Under the pieces are notes generated by a model, which was given only the letters and a program-made list of their open reading frames with translations, was not told the origin of the DNA and did not search any database. From positions 1-51,882 of the forward strand of contig NZ_JQDZ01000072.1 in NCBI RefSeq assembly GCF_000764205.1: a stretch of 51,882 bases of DNA. The letters are read 5' to 3'. The DNA is from Thalassotalea sp. ND16A (GTDB taxonomy: Bacteria > Pseudomonadota > Gammaproteobacteria > Enterobacterales > Alteromonadaceae). Each line of letters starts with the position of its first letter. The first letter of the stretch is position 1. Positions 16,743-25,345 of this stretch are shown here, piece by piece. The translations under genes and the position numbers were made by a program.

Positions 16743-17917
16743 AAATACCCCCAAAACAAACAAAAATCACCGAACAAACCTTTATTGATTTAGGCATGTG
16801 GTTAACTCATCCTGAGCAACATACATCCGAGCAATTATCTACTTTACTTGATGAAGATGCACGTTTACCCCTGCTGGACCTAATCAATAGTTATTGGTTA
16901 GGTGGAGCTATGCATAATAGCCTGAAGGCGAGTAGCATTTGGCAACAACTTGATAGCCAATTAACCGAGTACTTAGCCGTACTGGAACAGTTTTTTTACG
17001 AGCGCAACCAAGCGATAAAGCAAGAAGCTATTTTTGCCTGCCAAATACTGAGTGATGCCAACATACCGGTAGTAATGCTAAAAGGCGGAGCCAGTATCTT
17101 TAATGGCGTATTCAACCCGATAAGCAATCGTTTTATGACCGATATCGATTTATTGGTACCGGAAAATTTACAACAAAAAGCCAGTGACACTTTAATCAGC
17201 CATGGTTATGCGCCGGATATTGGAGAGCATGACATAGCGGCGGTAGGGCACCACCATGCACCCGCATTAACCAGAGAGGGTAGCAAGTGCAGTGTTGAGC
17301 TACATCGTTGGGCATTAAAAAAATCGGTAAGCGATGTGCTAGCAACGGCAGAGGTTTGGCAGCAAGCCACGCCACTGGCGTTAACCGATAATTTACCAGT
17401 ATTGCAAATGGCGCCAAGTCAACAAGTGATTTTGTCAATTGCCCACAGTGAATTATCCCATAGCGGATTTAGCTACCAACACATAGATTGGCGCCAGTTA
17501 TTAAACTTGTATGCCCTGGTAAACCATTATCACCAAGACATCGACTGGGAAACCGTGCACCACCACTTTGCCCGATGCCATAATGACACCCCGTACATGG
17601 CGTTAAATGCTTTATTAGTTGCCGCCGATAAATTTTTAAAGTTAGCAACGCCAATCACCAAGCGTAACGATAAAGCAGCCAATAAGCAGGTGAATGACTG
17701 CATTAATCTGTATGTAAAAAGGCAACAACCGAGTAAACGATTTGCGCATTTATTGGCAATAATAAAAGGCTATAGCCATGAAAACATTAAAACCATGTAT
17801 GGCGAAAGTGGAAAGTACCCCATGCTATCGGGCCGTTTAAAGCATTTAAAACGACATTTAACTATGTTGTCTAAGCCCCGATATTTAGCGCATTTTATAA
17901 ATCTATTTAAAAATTAA
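16730..17917 (+). CDS. Nucleotidyltransferase family protein (PF14907-like), copy 1
   Basis: The 395-residue protein has the nucleotidyltransferase pattern VMLKGGASIFNGVF ... FMTDIDLLVP, with the metal-binding pair Asp138 and Asp140, and a later CSVELHRW that can supply the third acidic residue. The C-terminal half is helical. The family is related to minimal nucleotidyltransferases; function is uncharacterised and the transferred group and acceptor are unknown. It starts inside the kinase gene (13-base overlap), so the two are translationally coupled and probably act on one substrate. A close paralogue follows. Confidence 0.75.
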   Translation: MSGVKIPPKQTKITEQTFIDLGMWLTHPEQHTSEQLSTLLDEDARLPLLDLINSYWLGGAMHNSLKASSIWQQLDSQLTEYLAVLEQFFYERNQAIKQEAIFACQILSDANIPVVMLKGGASIFNGVFNPISNRFMTDIDLLVPENLQQKASDTLISHGYAPDIGEHDIAAVGHHHAPALTREGSKCSVELHRWALKKSVSDVLATAEVWQQATPLALTDNLPVLQMAPSQQVILSIAHSELSHSGFSYQHIDWRQLLNLYALVNHYHQDIDWETVHHHFARCHNDTPYMALNALLVAADKFLKLATPITKRNDKAANKQVNDCINLYVKRQQPSKRFAHLLAIIKGYSHENIKTMYGESGKYPMLSGRLKHLKRHLTMLSKPRYLAHFINLFKN

Positions 17918-18038
17918 CACTAAGTTGTATAAGATATCGCATAGAGATTTGAGTAATGACAAAACTGTAACCTACAAATAAGCGGACAGTATATAAGCGA
18001 CAACACAAACGAAAAGCCCATAAACTGGTAACTACATT

Positions 18039-19226
18039 ATGTCAGCAATAAAACAGCAAAAAGATCAAACAAAAATCACCGAGCAAACCTTCATCGATTT
18101 AGGTATGTGGTTAACCCACCCGGAGCAACACTCTGCTCAACAGTTAACCAGTTTACTCGATGAAGATGCGCGCTTACCACTAATAGCCCTAACCAATACC
18201 TACTGGTTAGGCGGCGCGCTACACAACAGCTTAAAAAAAAGCACTATATGGCAGCAACTTGATCCAGAGCTCACCGCATATTTAGCCGAGCTTGAACAGT
18301 TCTTGGATCAGCGTAACCAAACGATTAAACAAGAAGCGATATTTGCTTGCCAGTTATTAACTGATGCCCAAATACCGGTGATCATGTTAAAAGGCAGTGC
18401 CAGCTTATTTAATGGCGTGTTTAACCCCATAAGTAATCGTTTTATGACCGATATCGACTTGTTGGTGCCGGAAGAGTTGCAACAACAAGCAAATGAGACA
18501 TTGGTGAGTCATGGTTACCTGCCACAACTGGAAGAACACGAACAAACCCCTATTGGCCATCATCATGCGCCGGCATTATTCAGAGAAGGGGGCGAGTGTT
18601 GTGTTGAACTGCATCGTTGGGTATTAAAAAAATCGGTAAGTGATGTCTTATCCACCACAGAGGTGTGGCAACAAGCAACTCCCTTAGTATTAACCAGCGG
18701 CTTACAAATATTGCAGCTGGAACCTAGCCAGCAAGTGATATTGTCGATTGCGCATAGTGAATTATCTCATTCAGGCTTTAGTGATAAGCAGCTGGATTGG
18801 CGGCAGTTAATAAACCTGCATGCCCTGGTAAAATACCATCAAGAAAATATTAACTGGCAAACCGTGCAAAATCACTTTGGGCGTTGCATTAGTGAAACCC
18901 CAAAAATGGCGTTAAGTAGCTTACTGGTTGCCGCAGATAAATTGTTAAAGTTATCAACGCCAATCACTAACCCTGACGATACAAAAGCCAAAATCCAGGT
19001 AAATAGTTGTATTAGCAAATATGTAAAAAGGCAAAATCCGAACAAACGATTTGCGCATTTATTTGCCGTAATTTCAAGATACGGGGATGCAGGCATAAAG
19101 GAACATTATGGTGATGCTGGCCGTTACCCGTTGTTAACCGGCCGCTTAAAACACATTAAAAAGCATATCAATATGGCGGTACAACCAAAACAACTATCAA
19201 AATTTATCAAGCGAGTATTTAAATAG
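18039..19226 (+). CDS. Nucleotidyltransferase family protein (PF14907-like), copy 2
   Basis: This has exactly the same length (395) as the preceding gene and aligns with it end to end without obvious gaps. Identical blocks include ITEQTFIDLGMWLTHPEQH and FNPISNRFMTDIDLLVP, with Asp138 and Asp140 retained. Differences concentrate around residues 165-180 and 320-335. Both catalytic patterns are intact, so neither copy looks like a pseudogene. The 121-bp spacer begins without a terminator and leaves room for its own promoter. Tandem duplication with both copies kept suggests dosage or divided substrate choice. Confidence 0.75.
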   Translation: MSAIKQQKDQTKITEQTFIDLGMWLTHPEQHSAQQLTSLLDEDARLPLIALTNTYWLGGALHNSLKKSTIWQQLDPELTAYLAELEQFLDQRNQTIKQEAIFACQLLTDAQIPVIMLKGSASLFNGVFNPISNRFMTDIDLLVPEELQQQANETLVSHGYLPQLEEHEQTPIGHHHAPALFREGGECCVELHRWVLKKSVSDVLSTTEVWQQATPLVLTSGLQILQLEPSQQVILSIAHSELSHSGFSDKQLDWRQLINLHALVKYHQENINWQTVQNHFGRCISETPKMALSSLLVAADKLLKLSTPITNPDDTKAKIQVNSCISKYVKRQNPNKRFAHLFAVISRYGDAGIKEHYGDAGRYPLLTGRLKHIKKHINMAVQPKQLSKFIKRVFK

Positions 19227-19275
19227 GCATGGTAATTTTAACTTATATCAGTTGAATTATGCTGGTAACCCTTAA

Positions 19276-19364
19276 GGTGGCAAGGCTTCAGTCTCGCATT
19301 AAGGCAGACCTTGTCTTGGTTAAGTTGCTAACGCAATAACGCGAGGTTAGAAACCCCGCCCATC
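19276..19364 (-). repeat. 92-bp palindromic repeat, copy 18 (orientation B, diverged)
   Basis: Ends are degraded (GGTGGCAAGG at left, CCCCGCCCATC at right) but ACTTCAGTCTCGCATTAAGGC and GCGAGG are retained in order. Confidence 0.7.
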
Positions 19365-19398
19365 GTATCCCGTTAGACTCCACCAACCGAATTGGTTT

Positions 19399-19438
19399 GG
19401 TTGGCGAGACTTCAGTCTCGCGTTATTGCGTAGCAACC
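19399..19438 (-). repeat. 92-bp palindromic repeat, copy 19 (left half only)
   Basis: GGTTGGCGAGACTTCAGTCT and CGCGTTATTGCG are followed by unrelated sequence. It is the last clear orientation-B copy. Confidence 0.65.
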
Positions 19439-19616
19439 TATCTTAAGTATTTTCAATTCATATTGTGGTTAGTTGTAATCTCCGTAATTTCAATATTGCC
19501 AGGCTGTAAACTTGATTTTAAGCTTCTACTACTAACATCGTTACTGCGCTTTTAAGTGAAACGCCTAAAGTTGTAACTATTTGTATTGGACTTGTTATTT
19601 TATGTGTCTGTAGCCC

Positions 19617-19645
19617 TTGTAATTGTTAATTAGGTTGCATAGAAT
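19617..19645 (+). promoter_or_regulatory. Candidate sigma70 promoter of the Calx-beta lipoprotein gene
   Basis: TTGTAA (19617-19622) and TAGAAT (19640-19645) are separated by 17 bases, 61 bases before the ATG. The -10 differs from consensus at one position and the -35 at two. Confidence 0.4.
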
Positions 19646-19706
19646 GTTGCAAACTAATAATAACTTTTTGATACGGATATAAATCTTCGTTGAGGGAATA
19701 ACTAAT

Positions 19707-22700
19707 ATGCGCTTTACAAAACGTTCAAAAGCATTGCCGATAATGCTGATGTCTTGCTCTGTCCTGTTATCGGGGTGTGATTTTTTTGATAACGACAAAG
19801 TTGATGAAAAACTTGTCCCGGTAGAACCGAAAGATCCAGTTATCGTTGAACCTGAAGATCCAACGTTACCTGCTTCTTCACAATTAATTGTTACCATAAA
19901 CAATGCCGGCACCAACGCCAGTGTGCCTGCCGGTACATTAACTGTGGTAGATGATAACTTAGCCATTATTGCCGACGGCGATAAACAGGTTAGTTTTAAT
20001 AACGGCGAAGCGGTTATCAGCATTAGCCAAGAGCTTTTGCTTGATAATGACAACAATGGCTACCCCGATTTTGCCGGGCAGTTAACTCTGGCGGTGAATG
20101 CCAGTGGCTATTTACCGACTAACAGCAAAGTGGTTATCGATGTTTATGGTGATAATACCGCAAGTATCGATTTAGTCGAGTTAAGTGCTGACACAGCACC
20201 GCTTGGTGTAGACTTTGTTACCGAAAGTGTCGATTTAACCACGGTAGAGCCTATTACCAATGAAGACGGCGTAAGTGTTATTGCCGTTTCCACCGATTCT
20301 GAGCTTGGCAATAACGTCAATTTGGAAATCCCGGTGGATGTGGTATTACTGGATGACAATGGCGACGCGTTAGACACTTCTAAATTAGAAGTGGTACTAA
20401 CCTCATTTGACAGCAGTGTTGAAGATGCTGCCAGCCTTCTACCTGGCGGCTTAGTCACGCAAGTAGCCAATGCCACCGAACTGGCCACGGCATTAACCGA
20501 TGGTGACAGTGCAGTAAGTGCGAGTGAAGCCGCAGAAGTGCGTTTTGTTTCCGCCGGTTTTGTTGCCATTGAATTAACCGCCGGTGAGCAAAAAGCCAGC
20601 ACCTTAAATTCTTTAGAGCCAATTCAAGTGGATATTCCACTGGCAAGCAATGTTATCAACCCAACTACCGATACCTTTGTTGCCGAAGGCGATATTATTC
20701 CAACCTGGAGTTTGTCTGAAGGCGATGCCGCTTGGCGTTATGAAGGCGATGGCACAGTAGCACTGGATGATAACAATAACTTAATTGTTAACATGGCACT
20801 TACCCATTTATCCTATTACAACCTGGCCTGGGCCGATGTCGAGCAGTCTTGTTCTGGCTCTATTCGCATTGTTGATGTTAATGGCGACCCTTACCCGGTT
20901 AAAGGTGAAATTACCTTAAACAATGATCGTGCATCGTTAACCGATAATTACAATGGTGCCGCCGATGGCGTATATACCTATGTCGACTTACCCGATGAAC
21001 CAACTACCTTTACCTTTACCGGCACAACCAGCTCAAGCAAATTAATTGCCGATAAAACCTCGGTAACGTTAGTCGAAGGCGGCAGCATCGATACTGACTT
21101 TGTGGTGATCACCGGTATCGATTTATGTGAGTCTTCAGGCTCTACTATTACCTTACAACAAAGCGAACAACCGTCGCCGGTTATTGATGTGGTTTATGCA
21201 AATAACTACTCGGTGGAAGGTGACAGCGAAAACAGCGTGGCCGAAATTAAGCTACGCTTGCTTGATGCGCCAGAAGAAGCGGTGAGTTTTACTTATTCTT
21301 TACAACCGGCACCAGAGGGAACATTCCATTCTTATCACGTTGCCGCAGTAGACGGTGTTGATATTAATGCCATCGCCAGTGAAGTGATCACTTTTGCTCC
21401 GGGCGAAACTGAAAAAGTTATCAGCATCGACATTTTAGCCGATACCATGATTGAAGAGCGTTACAAGTATTATCAAGTGCAATTGACTAATGCCCAGGGT
21501 GCCATTTTTGAGCGTGGTTTAGACAGCCTTACTTTTACCGGCCGAATTCGTGATAACGATGCGGTTTACATCAGTGATTTTAAAATTCTTTCTGCCGATG
21601 AAGCCTCTGGCAAATTAATGTTTGAAATTACCACCGAAGATCCGGTGCCTACCGGCATTAAAAACTACAAGCCATATGCATGGGTTATATTTAAAGACGA
21701 AGAAGTAAGCTCGGCAGAATACATTTTAGATTATCACTTTTCTTACGAAACGCCTGGTTACAATTACCACAATTACTTTGTAAAAAGAGTAGACCTTACT
21801 CCTGGTGAAAGTGTATTTACCGCCAGCATTGATATCAGAGACGATCAAGATGTTGAAGGTGATGAGACCTTAACTGCAACATTGTCTGCTTACGACTTGG
21901 TGAAGATTAAAGATACGGTTAGCACTGAGCAACAAGTGGTGATCATCGATAATGATACGTTACCCGCTGCACCAACAAGTTTTACTGTGGTTCAATTTGG
22001 TGACGATGAATTATGGGAAGGTGCGAAGACCAACTTGTTAGTGAGTTTAGATACTGCCCCAGTTACCGCGCTTAGTCTTGATTACACCACCACCATCAAC
22101 GGCAATGTAACCACCACCGCGCTTAACTTTGCTGCGGATCAAAGCAGTATGTTAGTAAGCGTTGGTGTCGCTGACGATAATGTAGTGAGCTTTGATTACG
22201 ACATGCAAGCGACAATCAGTTCAACCACCTTAAACGGTGATTATGACAATACCTTTACTATTATCGACAACGATGTGCACTGGACCAGCTTATACGTTGA
22301 TCAAGATGCGTATGAAGTAGTGGAAGGTCAGACCGCTGAAGTCGACTTTAATTTAAATTATCGTTCAACCCATGCGCCGATTATTTTAACCAGTAATATC
22401 AGTGTAACCGACAATAGTACGGCCACGAAAGACGTTGACTTTACCATCGCTGAAGGCGGTACAGGTTTTACTGGCGAAGAACAACAGAATGCCGTTACGG
22501 TTGCTGTATTGGACGATGAGTTGTCTGAGCCAAGTGAAATTGTTGAGCTGGCCATTGATATCACCAATATTTCTACCCCGGGCAAAACCATTATCGACTT
22601 TGAAAACGACTGGCTCTACGTCAATACCAGTGATAACGTTGATGATCTACAGACCATTTACAAGCAATTGATCATTGGCAATGATGATTTAGCGCTAATG

Positions 22701-23159
22701 TTTATTAAAGACGCTGGTGTATTAAACCTGGAAACCAACACCGACAGCTTTGCTGAACATAGTATTCCGGTAACCATTGAAGTTAGCGGTGTGGCTGAGT
22801 TAGATTTAGCTATTAGCTTTGACTTAAAAACCATTGATGGCAGCGGTCAAAAAGGGGTTCACTTTGGTGACGTCCCGGCAACGGTAACCATTCCAGCCGG
22901 CGAGTCTAGTGTAACCTTTGACGTTCCGGTATTAAGTGTTAGCGTAGCCAATGCTGGCATAACTGATGAGCTGTTCACGAATGAAATTAACTTCAACGTG
23001 AATATGAAACTGTCTGCGGCCAGCCGCACAGCGTTTGACGACAATGGCATCGATTTTGTAGTATCAAAAGCCGATACCATACTGGCAATTGGCTACAAAT
23101 ACATAGATCCAGAAGCTGTAACTGGCGCTACTGGTGGCAATGGTGGCAATGGTGGTTAA
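19707..23159 (+). CDS. Large Calx-beta-domain lipoprotein
   Basis: The 1150-residue protein begins with a lipoprotein signal (lipobox LSGC, Cys24). An acidic linker with repeated EPKDP/EPEDP follows, then a series of beta-sandwich domains. Several end in the Calx-beta type pattern (DDQDVEGDETLTATLS, VVIIDNDTLP; IIDNDVHW; VLDDELSEPSE; IIGNDDLALMF), which bind calcium through acidic loops in known proteins. The C-terminus is glycine-rich (GATGGNGGNGG). It is probably an exported, calcium-binding surface or adhesion lipoprotein. GAGGG at 19692-19696 supports the start. A strong terminator follows, so it is a single-gene unit after the kinase cassette; a link to that cassette is unproven. Confidence 0.8.
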   Translation: MRFTKRSKALPIMLMSCSVLLSGCDFFDNDKVDEKLVPVEPKDPVIVEPEDPTLPASSQLIVTINNAGTNASVPAGTLTVVDDNLAIIADGDKQVSFNNGEAVISISQELLLDNDNNGYPDFAGQLTLAVNASGYLPTNSKVVIDVYGDNTASIDLVELSADTAPLGVDFVTESVDLTTVEPITNEDGVSVIAVSTDSELGNNVNLEIPVDVVLLDDNGDALDTSKLEVVLTSFDSSVEDAASLLPGGLVTQVANATELATALTDGDSAVSASEAAEVRFVSAGFVAIELTAGEQKASTLNSLEPIQVDIPLASNVINPTTDTFVAEGDIIPTWSLSEGDAAWRYEGDGTVALDDNNNLIVNMALTHLSYYNLAWADVEQSCSGSIRIVDVNGDPYPVKGEITLNNDRASLTDNYNGAADGVYTYVDLPDEPTTFTFTGTTSSSKLIADKTSVTLVEGGSIDTDFVVITGIDLCESSGSTITLQQSEQPSPVIDVVYANNYSVEGDSENSVAEIKLRLLDAPEEAVSFTYSLQPAPEGTFHSYHVAAVDGVDINAIASEVITFAPGETEKVISIDILADTMIEERYKYYQVQLTNAQGAIFERGLDSLTFTGRIRDNDAVYISDFKILSADEASGKLMFEITTEDPVPTGIKNYKPYAWVIFKDEEVSSAEYILDYHFSYETPGYNYHNYFVKRVDLTPGESVFTASIDIRDDQDVEGDETLTATLSAYDLVKIKDTVSTEQQVVIIDNDTLPAAPTSFTVVQFGDDELWEGAKTNLLVSLDTAPVTALSLDYTTTINGNVTTTALNFAADQSSMLVSVGVADDNVVSFDYDMQATISSTTLNGDYDNTFTIIDNDVHWTSLYVDQDAYEVVEGQTAEVDFNLNYRSTHAPIILTSNISVTDNSTATKDVDFTIAEGGTGFTGEEQQNAVTVAVLDDELSEPSEIVELAIDITNISTPGKTIIDFENDWLYVNTSDNVDDLQTIYKQLIIGNDDLALMFIKDAGVLNLETNTDSFAEHSIPVTIEVSGVAELDLAISFDLKTIDGSGQKGVHFGDVPATVTIPAGESSVTFDVPVLSVSVANAGITDELFTNEINFNVNMKLSAASRTAFDDNGIDFVVSKADTILAIGYKYIDPEAVTGATGGNGGNGG

Positions 23160-23187
23160 CCACTAATTGAGCTCAAGCTAACTACGT

Positions 23188-23215
23188 AAAAGGCTGGTGT
23201 GAACCAGCCTTTTTG
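23188..23215 (+). terminator. Rho-independent terminator after the Calx-beta gene
   Basis: The stem AGGCTGGT (23191-23198) pairs perfectly with ACCAGCCT (23203-23210) across a GTGA loop, preceded by AAA and followed by TTTTGTTT. It begins 31 bases after the stop codon. Confidence 0.9.
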
Positions 23216-23447
23216 TTTACTAAACAATACCCTTCACCAGTACGACCTAACCCAAGCCATTACCAACCCAAAGTCATTACCTAAACTTTAGGGAACGCCA
23301 AATGATTTAATCAAGTTGGTAAAAGGCAAAGAGCGAAAAATAGGCATTCTATTGTCTTAAAAGAGTATTTTAGATTTATAGTGCCGTTAACTTCAGCGTA
23401 AAAGTACGCTTTAGCCTGGTAAGTGTAGCTAGATTGAAAGCATTGAA

Positions 23448-23473
23448 TGGCTATGGGTAATTACCCATAGCCA
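23448..23473. promoter_or_regulatory. Perfect 26-bp palindrome
   Basis: The half-site TGGCTATGGGTAA is followed directly by its exact reverse complement, with no spacer. Such a gapless palindrome suits a dimeric DNA-binding protein or a cruciform. No gene starts close by. Confidence 0.5.
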
Positions 23474-24017
23474 GCCGCTGTCACAATCGACTATAGAATT
23501 CTACTCGCCAAAACAGGTGGTGCCGCTGGCTCAAGTTCGGGTGGGGAAGCCCTAAGTGGATTTTAGCTACAGCAGGTAGAAACTAAAGCACCGTAACTTT
23601 TATTTGCGGCGTTTTTTGGGAAGCCACCAGTCAAAATCTATTTTTTAAAAGTACATTCACTAGTAATTACGCACTGGCTCATTTATAATAGCCGCCATTA
23701 AAATGACCGCATAATTAATACTCTCGATCATTTTAATTACGGCAATGCTGACTTGTTAAATAGAATGAACTTAGCTGTTAAGTAAACAGCAAGTAAAGTT
23801 AATGTTAGTTATAGGTAACAATCAGCAAAACCCGAAAAAAAGCGAACCGACTTAAGTGGGTCCTAACCCGTAAGTCGAAAAAAGCAAAACAGGTTTAACA
23901 ACGAAACCTGGCAAGGATGAATTGTAGATTTAGCAAAAATCTCAACGGTAAAAAATGACAGGGAATTAAGTCGATATCAAAAAAATCTTTATTTCCCAAT
24001 CAGTTATTCTCTACACT

Positions 24018-24110
24018 ATGAGCAACAATACAAATATTGATGCCGTTCGTGCTAAAAGTGCCGTTTTGCATAGTAATAAAAACGCTGACAAAAAACAGGG
24101 AAAACACTAA
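24018..24110 (+). CDS. Possible 30-residue small protein
   Basis: An ATG-initiated frame encodes a polar, lysine- and asparagine-rich peptide beginning MSNNTNIDAVRAKSAV and ending KKQGKH. No clear ribosome-binding site is seen and no family is recognised. It is the only intact short frame of note in the 1.5-kb gap and may be fortuitous. Confidence 0.15.
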   Translation: MSNNTNIDAVRAKSAVLHSNKNADKKQGKH

Positions 24111-24177
24111 ATCTAGGGCGAAAATAGTAGTAAAAGTACGGCAAAATCATTAAAATAGCTGACTTGAAATTATAGAT

Positions 24178-24215
24178 GTTGGCGGGGTTTAAACCTCGCA
24201 TTAAAGCAAACCCGT
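24178..24215 (+). repeat. 92-bp palindromic repeat, copy 20 (left part only)
   Basis: GTTGGCGGGGTTTAAACCTC is orientation-A like, but the following GCATTAAAGC resembles orientation-B copies, so this is a hybrid or decayed fragment. Confidence 0.5.
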
Positions 24216-24433
24216 TTTAACCAAACGGCTTTGCAAAAAAATAATAAGAAGTTAAAACCAAAGCCTAAAAACTACCCTTTAACTTTATTAAACTAGTAAC
24301 GAAACCTAACACCTTCGTTTCTAGCAATTCGTGCTTAATTTGTTAAGCCACAAAAACTGAATTTATGCCTTTTGGAGCCAAACCAATGGGCGGAAGCGTG
24401 CCTAAAGCAAGTTGGCGAAGTTTCAACCAATAA

Positions 24434-24481
24434 GGTTGGCGGGGTTTCAACCTCGCGTAATTATCGCAACGCGGTAACTAA
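24434..24481 (+). repeat. 92-bp palindromic repeat, copy 21 (left half only, orientation A)
   Basis: GGTTGGCGGGGTTTCAACC and CTCGCGTAATTATCGC are followed by GCGGTAACTAA; the right half is absent. A degraded left end (GTTGGCGAAGTTTCAACC) lies just before it at 24410. Confidence 0.7.
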
Positions 24482-24589
24482 AAGATTAAAAAATCTTCTA
24501 ATTTTTACTTAAACCTAAATAATTGAACCTAATCTAATGTTTAAAATAAAAGGAAAATATCGAGCACAACGATACTAAAAAATAAACTT

Positions 24590-24645
24590 AGTTCTTAGTT
24601 CTTAGTTCTTAGTTCTTAGTTCTTCGTTCCTCGTTCCTCGTTCCC
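24590..24645 (+). repeat. Heptanucleotide tandem array, 8 units, ahead of wzb
   Basis: Five AGTTCTT units, two CGTTCCT and one CGTTCCC run without interruption and end 7 bases before the wzb ATG. The array occupies the place of a Shine-Dalgarno sequence and contains none. Confidence 0.8.
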
Positions 24646-24652
24646 AGCGCTT

Positions 24653-25084
24653 ATGTTCCATAACATTTTAACAATCTGCATCGGTAACATTTGCCGCAGC
24701 CCAAGCGCCGAAAGAATACTGCAAAAGTTCCTGCCGCTTAAAAACATAACGTCAGCAGGCATTGGCGCATTAGTTGATAAAGGCATTGAACAGCATGCAG
24801 CTCAGCTGCTAGCAACCAACAACTTCAACGCTGAAAACCACAAAGCCCGGCAAGTAAGTAGCAACATTATCAACGATGCCGAGTTAATCCTGGTAATGGA
24901 AAAACAGCATCAACAAATATTAATGCAAAAATACCCCGCAGCATCAGGAAAAATTATGCTACTGGGCAAATGGAATAGTGAAGAAGAAATTCCAGACCCA
25001 TACAAAAAAAGCCAGCAAGCATTCGACCACGCGTTTATGCAAATAGAAAAAAACTGCGAAGCCTGGGCCGAAAAACTTAAATAA
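24653..25084 (+). CDS. wzb: Low-molecular-weight protein-tyrosine phosphatase (Wzb)
   Basis: The 143-residue protein has the catalytic loop CIGNICRS (Cys9, Arg15: C-X5-R-S) close to its start and the general-acid IPDPY at about residue 115, both standard for LMW-PTPs. Length matches Wzb/Etp. It dephosphorylates the tyrosine tail of a Wzc kinase to permit the phosphorylation cycle needed for export. The matching Wza and Wzc genes follow at 25919 and 27460, with an S23 gene between. No Shine-Dalgarno is visible; a heptanucleotide array directly precedes the start. Confidence 0.92.
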   Translation: MFHNILTICIGNICRSPSAERILQKFLPLKNITSAGIGALVDKGIEQHAAQLLATNNFNAENHKARQVSSNIINDAELILVMEKQHQQILMQKYPAASGKIMLLGKWNSEEEIPDPYKKSQQAFDHAFMQIEKNCEAWAEKLK

Positions 25085-25120
25085 GTAAGTAGACAAAAAC
25101 ATATAAAATTAGAAACTGAT

Positions 25121-25189
25121 AGTTCCTAGTTCCTAGTTCCTAGTTCCTAGTTCCTAGTTCCTAGTTCCTAGTTCCTAGTTCCTAGTTCC
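25121..25189 (+). repeat. Heptanucleotide tandem array, 9.9 perfect AGTTCCT units
   Basis: Nine identical AGTTCCT units are followed by AGTTCC, the longest and purest array in the window. It lies between wzb and the S23 gene. Perfect identity of units points to recent expansion by slippage. Confidence 0.9.
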
Positions 25190-25192
25190 AAG

Positions 25193-25293
25193 ATTAAAAT
25201 AAATCAATAAAACATAATAGATAAAGAACACTGAACAAGAACAGGACAACTAAACCGAAACAGCTTAGTTCCAAGTTCCTCGTTCCTCGTTCC
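25193..25293 (+). repeat. ~100-bp direct repeat, copy I (left of the S23 gene)
   Basis: Segments AATAAAACATAATAGATAAA, GAACACTGAACAAGAACAG and ACAACTAAACC recur in the same order at 25803-25910. The copy ends in four heptad units (25267-25293: AGTTCCA, AGTTCCT, CGTTCCT, CGTTCC). Confidence 0.7.
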
Positions 25294-25345
25294 AATTTTT
25301 CAACTATCCTTAAATAACAGGAAGCATGTATTTAAGGATGAAAAC

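Larger units (their letters stand above)
19227..19706. other. Intergenic: two repeat copies and promoter of the Calx-beta gene
   Basis: Repeat copies 18 and 19 fill 19276-19438. The remaining 260 bases hold a candidate promoter (see 19617-19645) and a roughly 60-base leader with a GAGGG site. No small ORF was convincing. Confidence 0.6.
23160..24652. other. 1.5-kb gene-poor stretch with hairpins, a 26-bp palindrome and repeat remnants
   Basis: It starts with the terminator of the Calx-beta gene, then holds a short hairpin AGCGTA-AAAG-TACGCT (23395-23410), a perfect 26-bp palindrome (23448-23473), a possible 30-codon ORF (24018-24110), two half copies of the palindromic repeat and a heptanucleotide array. 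The reading frames are broken throughout, so it may be decayed sequence or a leader region. Confidence 0.6.

Noticed and set aside
20144-20602. 152-residue minus-strand frame within the Calx-beta gene
   Set aside because: Low-complexity Ser/Thr/Ala composition complementary to the acidic coding strand; it is a shadow of the real gene.
23499-23569. Frame ending in TGGAAGSSSGGEALSGF, possible GlyGly-CTERM or precursor peptide
   Set aside because: There is no start codon or ribosome-binding site, an in-frame stop lies shortly upstream, and no hydrophobic helix with a basic tail follows.
24590-25189. CRISPR-like array of short repeats
   Set aside because: The units are contiguous 7-mers without spacers and no cas gene is present.
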